From: Devosia soli
GTDB lineage: Bacteria > Pseudomonadota > Alphaproteobacteria > Rhizobiales > Devosiaceae
Length of the DNA stretch: 64,000 bases
Reading direction: 5' to 3'
Assembly: GCF_000970455.1 (NCBI RefSeq)
Contig: NZ_LAJG01000023.1
Span: forward strand, 1 to 64,000
Both the position numbers and the translations under genes were made by a program. Under the pieces are notes generated by a model. That model was not told the DNA's origin. It did no database searches and saw nothing but the letters and a program-made list of their open reading frames with translations. Shown here one piece after another: positions 1 through 8,319 of this stretch (position 1 is its first letter; every line of letters begins with the position of its first letter).

Positions 1-1347
1 ATCCCGGACACCGCCCCCCGCGCCGTGCCCACTAGCCAGCCCCAGGTGCAGCTCAGCTTCGCGCCCATCGTCCAGGCTGTTTCGCCCTCCGTGGTTAATG
101 TCTACGCCACGCGGATCGAGGCGCAGTCCGCATCGCCCTTTGCCAATGATCCCTTCTTTTCCCGCTTCTTCGGCGATCAGTTCCAGTCCCGCCCGCGCGA
201 GTCGCGCGCCTTGGGCTCTGGCGTCATCGTCGATGGCAGCGGGGTGATCCTCACCAATTCCCATGTCATCAACGGCGCCACCGACGTCCGCATCTCCCTT
301 AGCGACGGTCGCGAATTCGCGGTCGACGTCATTGTCGAAGATCAGCAGACCGATCTCGCCGTCCTCCGCGTCCGCGATCCGCGCGGCGTCACATTCCCGG
401 CCATCACCTTTGCCGATAGCGACAAGCTACTCGTTGGCGATCTGGTCCTTGCCATCGGCAATCCCTTCGGCGTCGGCCAGACCGTGACCTCCGGCATTGT
501 CTCCGCGCTCGCTCGCACTGGCGTCGAAAGCTCCAACTACGAGTTCTTCATCCAGACCGACGCGGCCATCAATCCCGGCAATTCCGGCGGCGCTCTCGTC
601 GATATGCAGGGGCACCTCGTCGGCATCAATACCGCTATCTATTCCCAATCCGGCGGTTCGGTCGGCATCGGCTTTGCCATCCCCGCCAATATGGCCAAGC
701 TCGTCGCTGATGCCGGCGTCACTGGCGGCGCCATCGTCCGCCCCTGGTTTGGCGCCAAGATGCAGGCCGTTGATTCCGATATCGCCACCAGTCTGGGCAT
801 GGACGCCCCCCACGGCGCCCTCATCACCGAAGTCGCCCCCGATGGCCCCGCCGCCCGCGCCGGCTTCAAGTCCGGCGACGTGATCCTCTCCGTCGATGGC
901 CAGAAGGTTGATGACCCCAGCGCCTTCAACTTCCGCCTGGCGACCAAGCCCATCGGTCAGACCACCAAGCTCGAGCGCCTTCGTGGCTCGGCCACCGACA
1001 CCCTCGATTTCCCCGTCGAAGCTGCCCCAGCGCCCTCAGACAACGCCACGGCCACCATCTCGGCCACATCGCGTTTCTCCGGCGTCACCGTCCGCCAGCT
1101 CGACCCAGCCTTGGCCGAGTCCAAAAATCTGCCATACGACGCCAAAGGCGTTATCGTCACCGCCGTCGCTCCAAACTCACCCGCCGAAGCCATGGGTCTC
1201 AAGGTCGACGACATCATCCTCCAGCTCAACGACACCGTCATCACCGATGCCCAGTCCTTCAGCACCCTGGCCTCGCAGCGCGTCCGCACCTGGCAGATCA
1301 TCCTGCAGCGCGATGGGAGAGTGAGCAGGGCTATCGTCAGCGGATAG
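1..1347 (+). CDS. Deg/Do-family periplasmic serine protease, 5' end missing
   Basis: Trypsin-fold protease with two PDZ domains that degrades or refolds misfolded envelope proteins. Numbered from the GTG at 25, the catalytic triad is His80 (LTNSHV), Asp110 (QQTDLAV) and Ser187 (NPGNSGGA). PDZ1 covers about 245-320 and PDZ2 about 350-435. The frame is open to the window edge and starts directly in the mature region (VSPSVVNVYA). The signal peptide and true start therefore lie upstream, and the GTG at 25 is not a convincing start. About 440 codons are visible, against 460-510 for complete family members. rarA follows in the same direction after a repeat-bearing 223-bp gap. DegP and DegQ cannot be told apart from this fragment. 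Confidence 0.93.
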   Translation: MPDTAPRAVPTSQPQVQLSFAPIVQAVSPSVVNVYATRIEAQSASPFANDPFFSRFFGDQFQSRPRESRALGSGVIVDGSGVILTNSHVINGATDVRISLSDGREFAVDVIVEDQQTDLAVLRVRDPRGVTFPAITFADSDKLLVGDLVLAIGNPFGVGQTVTSGIVSALARTGVESSNYEFFIQTDAAINPGNSGGALVDMQGHLVGINTAIYSQSGGSVGIGFAIPANMAKLVADAGVTGGAIVRPWFGAKMQAVDSDIATSLGMDAPHGALITEVAPDGPAARAGFKSGDVILSVDGQKVDDPSAFNFRLATKPIGQTTKLERLRGSATDTLDFPVEAAPAPSDNATATISATSRFSGVTVRQLDPALAESKNLPYDAKGVIVTAVAPNSPAEAMGLKVDDIILQLNDTVITDAQSFSTLASQRVRTWQIILQRDGRVSRAIVSG

Positions 1348-1366
1348 TTCTTGCCCAGCCACCGTC

Positions 1367-1519
1367 ATTGCCCGGCTCGTCCGGGCAATCCATCTTCCCT
1401 CCGCATTGACCACCCGGACAAGCCGGGTCGTGACGACCAGCGAGATATTAGCCGCGCGATCACAACGGCCTTCCCAAACTCGATCCAACTCCTCCCCCTA
1501 CCAGGGGGAGGCCGGTTGG
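1367..1519. repeat. REP-like palindromic repeats between deg and rarA
   Basis: Three hairpins lie in this 223-bp gap. The first is ATTGCCCGG-CTCGT-CCGGGCAAT (1367-1389). The second is ACCCGG-ACAAG-CCGGGT (1412-1428). The third is CTCCCCC-TACCA-GGGGGAG (1492-1510), with flanking CCAAC/GTTGG that extends its stem. The first two have near-complementary cores and can also pair with each other. Such elements are common between genes in Hyphomicrobiales genomes. They may end deg transcription, but no U-tract follows. No gene is supported here. Confidence 0.6.
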
Positions 1520-1570
1520 AGGTAAGCGCACCCTAGTGCGAACGAAGCCGCACTCTGCTAATTAACCCCC

Positions 1571-2899
1571 ATGTCCGACCTCTTCGCCGCCGACCCCACC
1601 GAAACCGATAAGGCCCGCCCGCTCGCCGACCAGTTGCGCCCGCGCGCGCTCGATGAAGTCATCGGCCAAACACACCTTCTAGGCCCCGATGGCACGCTGA
1701 CCCGCATGCTCGCCTCAGGTCGCCTTGGCTCGCTCATCCTTTGGGGCCCGCCTGGCACCGGCAAGACCACCGTCGCGCGCCTCCTTGCCGACCAGATCGG
1801 TTTCCGTTTCGAGCAGATCTCCGCCATATTTTCCGGCGTCGCCGATCTCAAGAAGGTTTTCGAGAAAGCCCGCTTCGAGCGCCTCTCCGGTCACCACACG
1901 CTGCTCTTCGTTGACGAGATTCATCGCTTTAATCGCGCCCAGCAAGATAGCTTCCTGCCGGTCATGGAGGACGGTACCGTCGTCCTCGTCGGCGCTACGA
2001 CCGAGAACCCATCTTTCGAACTTAACGCCGCGCTTCTGTCCCGCAGCCAGGTCCTCCGTTTCGAGTCGCTGGCCGCGCCCGATCTGGAGCTGCTTCTCCA
2101 GCGCGCTGAAACCCTCCTCGGCTCCATCCTGCCGCTGACCGACGAAGCGCGTCACACCCTCCTCGGCCTCGCCGATGGCGACGGTCGCGCACTTTTGGGT
2201 CTCGTCGAAGAGATCCTGGCGTCGTCTCGCGCCAATGAGACGCTGGATGTTAACGGAATGCTAACAGTAGTGCAGCGTCGGGCGCCTATTTACGACAAGG
2301 CGCAGGACGGCCATTACAACCTCATTTCCGCGCTTCACAAGACCATTCGCGGCTCCGATCCCGACGCCGCGCTCTACTACTTTGCCCGCATGGTCGTTGC
2401 CGGCGAGGATCCGCTTTTCCTGGCTAGACGCTTGATTCGCATGGCGTCTGAGGACATCGGCAATGCCGATCCGCAGGCGCTTCCCCTCGCGATCGCTGCC
2501 CGCGATTCCTACCAAATGCTCGGCTCGCCAGAAGGCGAGCTAGCGCTCGCCCAAGTCGTCGTCTATCTCGCGCTCGCGCCCAAATCCAACGCCGTCTACA
2601 CCGCTTTCAAAGCCGCGATTTCCCTCGCAAAATCAAGCGGTTCGCCCATGCCACCCATGGTCATTCTCAACGCCCCGACCAAGCTGATGAAGGGCGAAGG
2701 GTATGGGGAAGGTTACCAATACGACCACGACGTCCCCGACGCGTTCTCCGGCCAGGAATACTTCCCCGAAGCCCTTGGCCGACAACAGTTTTATCAGCCC
2801 GTCGAGCGCGGCTTCGAGCGCGATCTCAAGAAACGCATGGATTATTTCTCGCGCCTCCGCGCCGAAAAGTCCCGCAATCGCAACGCTCTAGACGAGTAA
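1571..2899 (+). CDS. rarA: Replication-associated recombination protein RarA (MgsA), AAA+ ATPase
   Basis: AAA+ ATPase related to clamp-loader subunits and RuvB. It acts at stalled replication forks with SSB and recombination proteins. The 442-residue length is normal for the family. Walker A is GPPGTGKTT at 59-67, Walker B is LLFVDEIHRF at 111-120, and sensor-1 is VGATTENPSF just after. The C-terminal half carries the tetramerisation region, including RMASEDIGNADP and the family-typical ending with EYFP. The ATG at 1571 has no clear Shine-Dalgarno. It heads a run with crcB, rlu, HAD and ATP12, an order often seen in Hyphomicrobiales. Confidence 0.95.
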   Translation: MSDLFAADPTETDKARPLADQLRPRALDEVIGQTHLLGPDGTLTRMLASGRLGSLILWGPPGTGKTTVARLLADQIGFRFEQISAIFSGVADLKKVFEKARFERLSGHHTLLFVDEIHRFNRAQQDSFLPVMEDGTVVLVGATTENPSFELNAALLSRSQVLRFESLAAPDLELLLQRAETLLGSILPLTDEARHTLLGLADGDGRALLGLVEEILASSRANETLDVNGMLTVVQRRAPIYDKAQDGHYNLISALHKTIRGSDPDAALYYFARMVVAGEDPLFLARRLIRMASEDIGNADPQALPLAIAARDSYQMLGSPEGELALAQVVVYLALAPKSNAVYTAFKAAISLAKSSGSPMPPMVILNAPTKLMKGEGYGEGYQYDHDVPDAFSGQEYFPEALGRQQFYQPVERGFERDLKKRMDYFSRLRAEKSRNRNALDE

Positions 2900-2948
2900 T
2901 CCCCGTGCTCCAGTTCCAGTGCTATTCTTGCGTCACATCGGATCAGCC

Positions 2949-3332
2949 ATGAACGGCTTCCTCCTCGTTGGCGCTGGCGGCGCAATCGGTGCCATGGCCC
3001 GATACGGTCTCGCTGGCTTGATCGGCCGCCTCTGGCCAATGGGCTTTCCGCTGGCGACGCTCCTGATCAACATCACCGGCTCGATCGCCATGGGCGTCTT
3101 CGTTGGCCTCATGGCCCGCTTCCTCCCGCCCAATCAGGAAGAGGCCCGGCTGTTCGTCGCCGTCGGCATCCTCGGCGGCTTCACCACCTTTTCCTCCTTT
3201 TCCCTCGATACAATCGTGCTCTTCGAACGCGGCGCATGGCTGCAAGCTGGGCTCTATGTCGCCTTGTCGGTTGTAGTTTGCCTCGTGGGCCTATATCTCG
3301 GCCTTCTGATAACAAGAGGCGGCCCCGCATGA
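2949..3332 (+). CDS. crcB: Fluoride channel CrcB (Fluc)
   Basis: Small dual-topology fluoride channel of 127 residues with four predicted membrane helices; it exports fluoride across the inner membrane. Family signatures visible are GGAIGAMARY near the N terminus, NITGS (41-45) and GGFTTFSSF (76-84), which holds the phenylalanines that line the pore. The ATG at 2949 is preferred over an in-frame GTG at 2919, which would add an atypical 10-residue leader. The stop overlaps the next start as ATGA. The upstream 49 bases are too short for a fluoride riboswitch. Confidence 0.92.
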   Translation: MNGFLLVGAGGAIGAMARYGLAGLIGRLWPMGFPLATLLINITGSIAMGVFVGLMARFLPPNQEEARLFVAVGILGGFTTFSSFSLDTIVLFERGAWLQAGLYVALSVVVCLVGLYLGLLITRGGPA

Positions 3333-4318
3333 GTGGCGTTCAACATCGGGAAGTCACGGCAGACGAAGACGGCATGCGTCTCGACCGCTGGTTTGCCCGG
3401 CATTTCCCCCAGGTCGGCTTCGGCCGCCTGCAAAAACTGATCCGCAATGGCGAGGTCAAGGTCGATAAGGCCAAGGTCGAAACCAGCACGCGTCTCGCCG
3501 AAGGCCAGACGGTGCGTATCCCGCCGGTAGACGATCCCGGCACGGTCCGTCCGGTTAAGGTCAACCAGGAAGATGCAAGGTTTCTCAAGGACATAATCCT
3601 TTATGAGGATGATGACCTTTACGTCTTCAACAAGCCCCGTGGCCTCGCCGTGCAGGGCGGCAGCGGCACCACGCGCCACCTCGATGGCCTCCTGAAAAGC
3701 TTGCCCAACAAGCTCGGCGAAGCCCCGCGCCTCGTTCATCGGCTCGATCGCGACACCTCTGGTTGCCTCGTCGTCGCCAAGACCGCCGCGGCGGCTACGC
3801 ATTTCGGCAAGGTCTTCATGTCGCGTTCGGCCCGTAAGATTTACTGGGCCCTCGTTGCCGGCAACCCGACACCGCGCCAAGGCGAAATCTCCTGCTTCAT
3901 CGCCAAGCGCGTCACCGAGGACGGCGAGCAAATGGTCGTGGTGAAGAATGGTGCCCCCGGCGCTGTTCACTCATCGAGCTATTATTCGACCACAGACACC
4001 GCCAGCCGCCGCTTTGCATGGGTCACGCTCAAGCCCGTCACCGGCCGCACCCACCAGTTGCGCGTCCACATGGCCCAGCTCGGCACGCCGATCATCGGCG
4101 ACCCGCGCTACTTTAACATTGAAAACTGGATGCCGGCGCCCGGCCTCGGCGAGGGGCTGCATCTCCACGCTCGCCGCATCGCTCTACCGCTCCGCAATGG
4201 CAAAAGGCTAGATATTTCAGCGCCTTTACCGCCGCACATGCGCCAAAGCTGGGACGCCCTCGGCTTCGATGCAGAGCGGTTCGACGTGCAGGACACCGAC
4301 CCCGAGGACCATGCATGA
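3329..4318 (+). CDS. RluC/RluD-type ribosomal pseudouridine synthase
   Basis: Converts uridine to pseudouridine in 23S rRNA. An S4 RNA-binding domain occupies about 10-75 (RLDRWFARHFP, LQKLIRNGEVKVD). The RluA-fold catalytic domain follows, with the HRLDRDTSG motif at 137-145 and catalytic Asp140. The later signature GRTHQLRVHMA is also present. Its 329 residues fit RluC/RluD. The start at 3329 overlaps the crcB stop, and the stop overlaps the HAD start (both ATGA), so translation is probably coupled. Target positions cannot be read from sequence. RluC is the more common name at this locus, but I leave the symbol blank. Confidence 0.9.
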   Translation: MSGVQHREVTADEDGMRLDRWFARHFPQVGFGRLQKLIRNGEVKVDKAKVETSTRLAEGQTVRIPPVDDPGTVRPVKVNQEDARFLKDIILYEDDDLYVFNKPRGLAVQGGSGTTRHLDGLLKSLPNKLGEAPRLVHRLDRDTSGCLVVAKTAAAATHFGKVFMSRSARKIYWALVAGNPTPRQGEISCFIAKRVTEDGEQMVVVKNGAPGAVHSSSYYSTTDTASRRFAWVTLKPVTGRTHQLRVHMAQLGTPIIGDPRYFNIENWMPAPGLGEGLHLHARRIALPLRNGKRLDISAPLPPHMRQSWDALGFDAERFDVQDTDPEDHA

Positions 4319-4977
4319 AGCTGATTATGTTCGACATGGACGGGACGCTGATCGACACCGAAGCCCTGATCGTCGAACATATGACGGCCACGTTCGAAAG
4401 AGCGGGACTGCCTGCGCCGACTCACCATGAGGCCCGCCGCGTCATTGGCCTCTCGCTTCCGAACGCCATCGCCCGTCTTCTTGGCACTGAGCTGACCCCT
4501 CAGGCCGAGCGGATGGCCGATGACTACCGCAAGCACTATCGTGCTTCGCTCGTCCAGGCCGAAGGCCGCGAAGGTCTTTTCCCCGGCGCCCGCCAAGCTC
4601 TTGATTTGCTAATAGATTGGCCCGAAACGCTCCTCGGTATAGCCACGGGCAAGGGCCTCAACGGCGTTCATCGCCTGACCCAGATTCACGGTATAGCCGA
4701 ACATTTCGTGACCTTGCAGACGCCCGATCATAACCCATCTAAGCCCCATCCCGGCATGATGCTGCGGGCAATGGCTGAAACCGGCGCTGACAAGGCCGAT
4801 ACGGTCATCATCGGCGACACCACCTACGATATCGAAATGGGCAAGGCCGCCGGCACCAAGGCCATCGGCGTCACCTGGGGCCATCACGACACCGACGAAC
4901 TGCTGGCCGCAGGCGCCGATATTCTCGTCGATAGTTACGCCGATCTGCCAGCGGCGATCAAACACGTATTGGACTGA
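4315..4977 (+). CDS. HAD-superfamily hydrolase, phosphoglycolate phosphatase-like
   Basis: Cytosolic phosphatase of 220 residues. HAD motif I is FDMDGTLID at 6-14, with nucleophile Asp7 and acid/base Asp9. Motif II is seen in GIATGKG. Motif IV is VIIGDTTYDIEMG near 165. The helical cap domain between motifs I and II marks subclass I (Gph/PGMB-like). The substrate is not deducible. It overlaps the pseudouridine synthase stop by four bases, and ATP12 starts two bases after its stop. The pairing rlu-HAD-ATP12 recurs in Hyphomicrobiales without a known functional reason. Confidence 0.88.
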   Translation: MKLIMFDMDGTLIDTEALIVEHMTATFERAGLPAPTHHEARRVIGLSLPNAIARLLGTELTPQAERMADDYRKHYRASLVQAEGREGLFPGARQALDLLIDWPETLLGIATGKGLNGVHRLTQIHGIAEHFVTLQTPDHNPSKPHPGMMLRAMAETGADKADTVIIGDTTYDIEMGKAAGTKAIGVTWGHHDTDELLAAGADILVDSYADLPAAIKHVLD

Positions 4978-4979
4978 AC

Positions 4980-5759
4980 ATGCGCGACCAGCTCGAAGAT
5001 GCTCTGAAAAATCAGGAGTTTGGCTACGGTCAGGCCCAGCACATCAACCAGATCGAACTGCCAAAGCGCTTCTATAAAAACGTCGACGTCGCCCGCACCG
5101 AAGCGGGCTTCGTCGTCACTCTCGATGAAAAGCCGACCCGCACCCCAGGTCGTAAGGTGCCCGTGGCGGTTCCCACACACGCCATTGCGCAAGCCATGGC
5201 CACTGAATGGGCTGCGCAGGAAAAGTACGTCGACCCCACTACCATGCCCATGGTGCGCCTCATCAATTCCGCCGTCGAAAGCGGCGAAGAACAAGCTCCG
5301 GCGTTCCGGGCAGAAATCGGTAAGTTCGCTGGCAACGATCTATTGCTCTATCGCGCCGATACCCCGCAGGAACTGGTCGACGACCAGGAACGTCATTGGG
5401 ATGGAGCGCTGGTCAAGCTTGCGCGCCATTTCGACGTCGCATTCCAGCCCACCATCGGCATCATTCATCAGGCGCAACCCGTCTCGACATTGCAGCGTCT
5501 CGACGCCGCGCTCGAAGGGCAGGGGCTGCTGTCGCTGACCGCACTCGTCTCCATCACGGGTATTACCGGCTCCGGCCTCCTTGCCATCGCCTTGCTGCAT
5601 CAATTGCTGACGTCGGATGAAGTTTGGACGGCAGCACACGTCGACGAGGACCATCAGATCCGGCTATGGGGTGAAGACGAGGAGGCGATGGAACGCCGCG
5701 GCAAGCGACGGGTCGAATTCGACACCGCTGTTGCTGTCGTCGAAGCGTTACGCGCTTAG
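4980..5759 (+). CDS. ATP12-family F1-ATPase assembly chaperone
   Basis: Homologue of mitochondrial Atp12p, which shields the F1 alpha subunit before hexamer assembly. The family is restricted to alphaproteobacteria and mitochondria, so it is a useful lineage marker. The 259 residues contain the family segments LPKRFYKNVDV, LDEKPTRTPG, AEWAAQE-like ATEWAAQEKYVDP and MPMVRLINSA. The fold is an N-terminal beta region followed by a helical C-terminal half. It starts two bases after the HAD stop. Its last 12 bases overlap the convergent folK gene. Confidence 0.92.
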   Translation: MRDQLEDALKNQEFGYGQAQHINQIELPKRFYKNVDVARTEAGFVVTLDEKPTRTPGRKVPVAVPTHAIAQAMATEWAAQEKYVDPTTMPMVRLINSAVESGEEQAPAFRAEIGKFAGNDLLLYRADTPQELVDDQERHWDGALVKLARHFDVAFQPTIGIIHQAQPVSTLQRLDAALEGQGLLSLTALVSITGITGSGLLAIALLHQLLTSDEVWTAAHVDEDHQIRLWGEDEEAMERRGKRRVEFDTAVAVVEALRA

Positions 5760-6182
5760 GGCCACGATCCAGTTCGCCGTGTCCGGGGCAATCTCCCGCA
5801 GCGGCACCAGCACGAAATCGCGCGCGTGTGCATGCGGATGGGGCAGGGTCAATCGCCCCGTCTGCATTTCGATCCGCTCATAGGCGATGATGTCGATATC
5901 GATGACGCGCGGTCCCCAAACCTCGTGCCGTACCCGGCCCATCTCCCGCTCGGTATCGAGCGCGACATGCAAGAGGTCGATGGGCTCGAGATCGGTCTCG
6001 ATCTCGGCTGCCATATTGGCAAAATCCGGTTGATCGGTCTTGCCCCAGGGCTTGGTCGAGATCACCTCGGACTGCTTGGTCACACGAATATGCGGATGCG
6101 CGTCGAGCCGCCGGATCGCCTCTTCAAGTTGCGCTCGCGGATCGCCAATATTCGCCCCGAGGCTGAGCCAGGCCAGCGCCAT
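5748..6182 (-). CDS. folK: 2-amino-4-hydroxy-6-hydroxymethyldihydropteridine pyrophosphokinase (HPPK)
   Basis: Transfers pyrophosphate from ATP to 6-hydroxymethyl-7,8-dihydropterin in folate synthesis. It has 144 residues. Family motifs are LSLGANIGDP at the N terminus, the Mg/ATP-binding WGPRVIDIDII near 88-99 and LPHPHAHARDFVLVPL near 113-128. Its ATG overlaps the folB stop (TGATG), and folP lies just upstream, so the three consecutive folate genes are one unit. Its 3' end runs 12 bases into ATP12 on the other strand, leaving no room for a terminator. Confidence 0.95.
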   Translation of the reverse strand: MALAWLSLGANIGDPRAQLEEAIRRLDAHPHIRVTKQSEVISTKPWGKTDQPDFANMAAEIETDLEPIDLLHVALDTEREMGRVRHEVWGPRVIDIDIIAYERIEMQTGRLTLPHPHAHARDFVLVPLREIAPDTANWIVALSA

Positions 6183-6562
6183 CAGCTGGGCCTCACGCGG
6201 TGCAGCTCAATTGCAGCTTCACCCCGCACCATGGCGATCGGCGCCTCTGGCTTACGGATGCGAATGATAATCCATTTGATGTCGCCAAACCGCTCGAACA
6301 GCGCGGAAACGATGTTCTGCCCTAGTGCCTCGATCAGTTTCGTACGGATATCGAACGTCGCTTTCACAACATCGTAGATGTCCGCGTAAGAGACTGTGTG
6401 CCCGATCGCATCGGTTTCACCCGGCGCTCGCAAATCAACCCCACATTCGAGATCGACGAAAAAGCGCTGGCCCAACCGTTGTTCTTCCGCAAACAGGCCA
6501 TGAAAGCCATAAAATCCCAAGTCGCGAAGGATAATGCGATCACCGGTGAAGGGTGTAGTCAT
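6182..6562 (-). CDS. folB: Dihydroneopterin aldolase
   Basis: Cleaves 7,8-dihydroneopterin to 6-hydroxymethyl-dihydropterin and glycolaldehyde, the step before FolK. It has 126 residues. The FolB signature is RDLGFYGFHGLFAEEQRLGQRFFVDLE-like at about 13-39, containing the conserved YGFHG and a Glu involved in pterin binding. VSYADIYDVV (about 57-66) and the RIRKPEAPI segment near the end are also typical. It starts 11 bases after the folP stop and overlaps folK by one base. Confidence 0.94.
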   Translation of the reverse strand: MTTPFTGDRIILRDLGFYGFHGLFAEEQRLGQRFFVDLECGVDLRAPGETDAIGHTVSYADIYDVVKATFDIRTKLIEALGQNIVSALFERFGDIKWIIIRIRKPEAPIAMVRGEAAIELHRVRPS

Positions 6563-6573
6563 CTGAAGTCCTG

Positions 6574-7416
6574 TCAGGGTCCGTAGAGCGTCGCCTGTGC
6601 CACCCGTAGCGCATCGCGGTTGGCTGCAACATCATGGACGCGAAAAATATGTCCACCGCGTTCATACCCCTGCACGGTCGTTGCAATTGTTCCTGACAGT
6701 CGCTCGCTCGGCTGCTTGTCGAGCAGTCTGCCGATCATGGATTTTCGTGAGGTGCCTATCAGAATGCCGAGCTTGGGAAATGCCTTTGCAAGCTCAGGCA
6801 GTTCGCGGAGGATTTGATAGTTCTGCGCCAGTGTCTTGCTGAAGCCGAAGCCTGGGTCGAGGATGATCTGGCCGATCGGTAGGTTCGCCGCCTGCGCGAT
6901 GTCCTGCGTTTTTTGAAAATAACGGATGATTGCGGGGAGAGGCAAAGTATTTTCGTCCCATCCCCGATCCCAATGCATGGCGATGACCGGTGCTCCATAG
7001 GTCGCAGCGACCTCGACCATTTCCGGGGCGCCCTGCAAGCCATGAACATCATTGATTATATCGGCGCCGGCCTGGATGGCTTGGTCCGCCACCAAAGGCT
7101 TGTACGTATCGATCGAGACCGGAATTTCGATCCCATCCTGCCGGATAGCGTCGATCACCGGTATGACGCGGTCCAATTCCTCCTGCACGCCGACAGTTTC
7201 CGAGCCCGGACGGGTGCTTTCACCACCCACATCGATGATGTCCACACCCTCTTTGGCCATCGCACGCGCATGGTCCAGAGCCCTTGCAACGTCGTCATGC
7301 TTACCGCCATCGGAGAAGCTGTCCGGCGTGACATTGAGTATGCCCATGATCAGCGGACGCACGCCGAGTTCGAGCGCCGATCGCTTTGGGAGAATGACTT
7401 TGTGTGTCTTGTGCAT
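6574..7416 (-). CDS. folP: Dihydropteroate synthase
   Basis: Condenses hydroxymethyl-dihydropterin pyrophosphate with p-aminobenzoate; it is the sulfonamide target. A TIM barrel of 280 residues with GILNVTPDSFSDGG (25-38), IIDVGGESTRPG near 60-71, the diphosphate-binding GTSRKS near 223 and a terminal HDV motif (FRVHDVAAN). All standard catalytic segments look intact. It is first in folP-folB-folK on the minus strand. The 90-bp gap to cysW upstream probably holds its promoter, though I see no strong boxes. Confidence 0.95.
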   Translation of the reverse strand: MHKTHKVILPKRSALELGVRPLIMGILNVTPDSFSDGGKHDDVARALDHARAMAKEGVDIIDVGGESTRPGSETVGVQEELDRVIPVIDAIRQDGIEIPVSIDTYKPLVADQAIQAGADIINDVHGLQGAPEMVEVAATYGAPVIAMHWDRGWDENTLPLPAIIRYFQKTQDIAQAANLPIGQIILDPGFGFSKTLAQNYQILRELPELAKAFPKLGILIGTSRKSMIGRLLDKQPSERLSGTIATTVQGYERGGHIFRVHDVAANRDALRVAQATLYGP

Positions 7417-7506
7417 CCGGGCGTCCTGACCCTGTCGCAGCGGCTTTGGTGAGCGTGCCGGTTCGGGCGTCTTAGCATAAGTGCCGCGCCGCCCGCACGC
7501 GCCGGG

Positions 7507-8319
7507 TCACTTCTGTTCCCAAGCTTCCAATGCTGATTTCAGAACCAAGGTCAGTACGGCAATCAACGCTAGGGTCGACGCAGCAGCGAAGGATCCGGCG
7601 ATGTTGAAATCATTGAACAGCAGATTGATTTGCAAGGGCAGGGTGTTGGTCTGCCCTCGGATCGATCCCGAAACCACCGAAACAGCGCCGAATTCGCCCA
7701 TCACCCGGGCATTGGTCAGCACGGCGCCATAAACCAGGCCCCAGCGAATATTGGGCAATGTGACATGGAAAAACATCTGCCATCCATTCGCGCCGAGGGA
7801 CAGGGCCGCCTCCTCGTCGTCGGTCCCTTGTTGGCGCATCAGCGGCACCAGCTCCCGCGCTACATAGGGAGCAGTCACGAAGAGGCTGACCAGGACGATC
7901 GCCAAAGGGGTGAACATGACCTGAAGGCCGAGCGGCTGCAGTATGGGCCCAAGCAGCCCCTGATTGCCGTAGAGAAACAGATAGACGATGCCCGCGACGA
8001 TCGGGCTGATGGCGGCTGGCAATTCGATTATCGCCACGAGCAGTTGCTGTCCGCGGAAGGTGAACCGGGTGACGAGCCAGGCGAGTGCTACGCCGACAAC
8101 CATGTTGATCGGCACTACGATCAGTGCTGTCAGGACCGTCAAGAAGATCGCGTGAAGGGTGTCGGGTTGAAGGATTGCGCCCAAATAGGCGGTCAAACCT
8201 TCGCGAAAGGCGAAACTGAAGATGAGCACCATCGGAACGACCAGCGCCATGCCGGCGAAAACAAACGCCAAGCCGATCATTGCATTGGCGCCGGTGGAGC
8301 GTGCAACGGGCGTACTCAT
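7507..8319 (-). CDS. cysW: Sulfate/thiosulfate ABC transporter permease CysW
   Basis: One of two inner-membrane channel subunits of the sulfate importer. It has 270 residues and about six hydrophobic helices. The cytoplasmic EAA loop, which docks to the ATPase, is EEAALSLGANGWQMFFHVTLP. The family segment GAVSVVSGSIRGQT follows it. Its ATG sits immediately before the cysT stop with no gap, so the two permeases are translated together. No cysA ATPase follows; folP is next, 90 bp downstream. Confidence 0.92.
   Translation of the reverse strand: MSTPVARSTGANAMIGLAFVFAGMALVVPMVLIFSFAFREGLTAYLGAILQPDTLHAIFLTVLTALIVVPINMVVGVALAWLVTRFTFRGQQLLVAIIELPAAISPIVAGIVYLFLYGNQGLLGPILQPLGLQVMFTPLAIVLVSLFVTAPYVARELVPLMRQQGTDDEEAALSLGANGWQMFFHVTLPNIRWGLVYGAVLTNARVMGEFGAVSVVSGSIRGQTNTLPLQINLLFNDFNIAGSFAAASTLALIAVLTLVLKSALEAWEQK

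Noticed and set aside
2900-2948. Fluoride riboswitch before crcB
   Set aside because: Only 49 bases separate rarA from crcB, and no crcB-motif pseudoknot sequence is visible.
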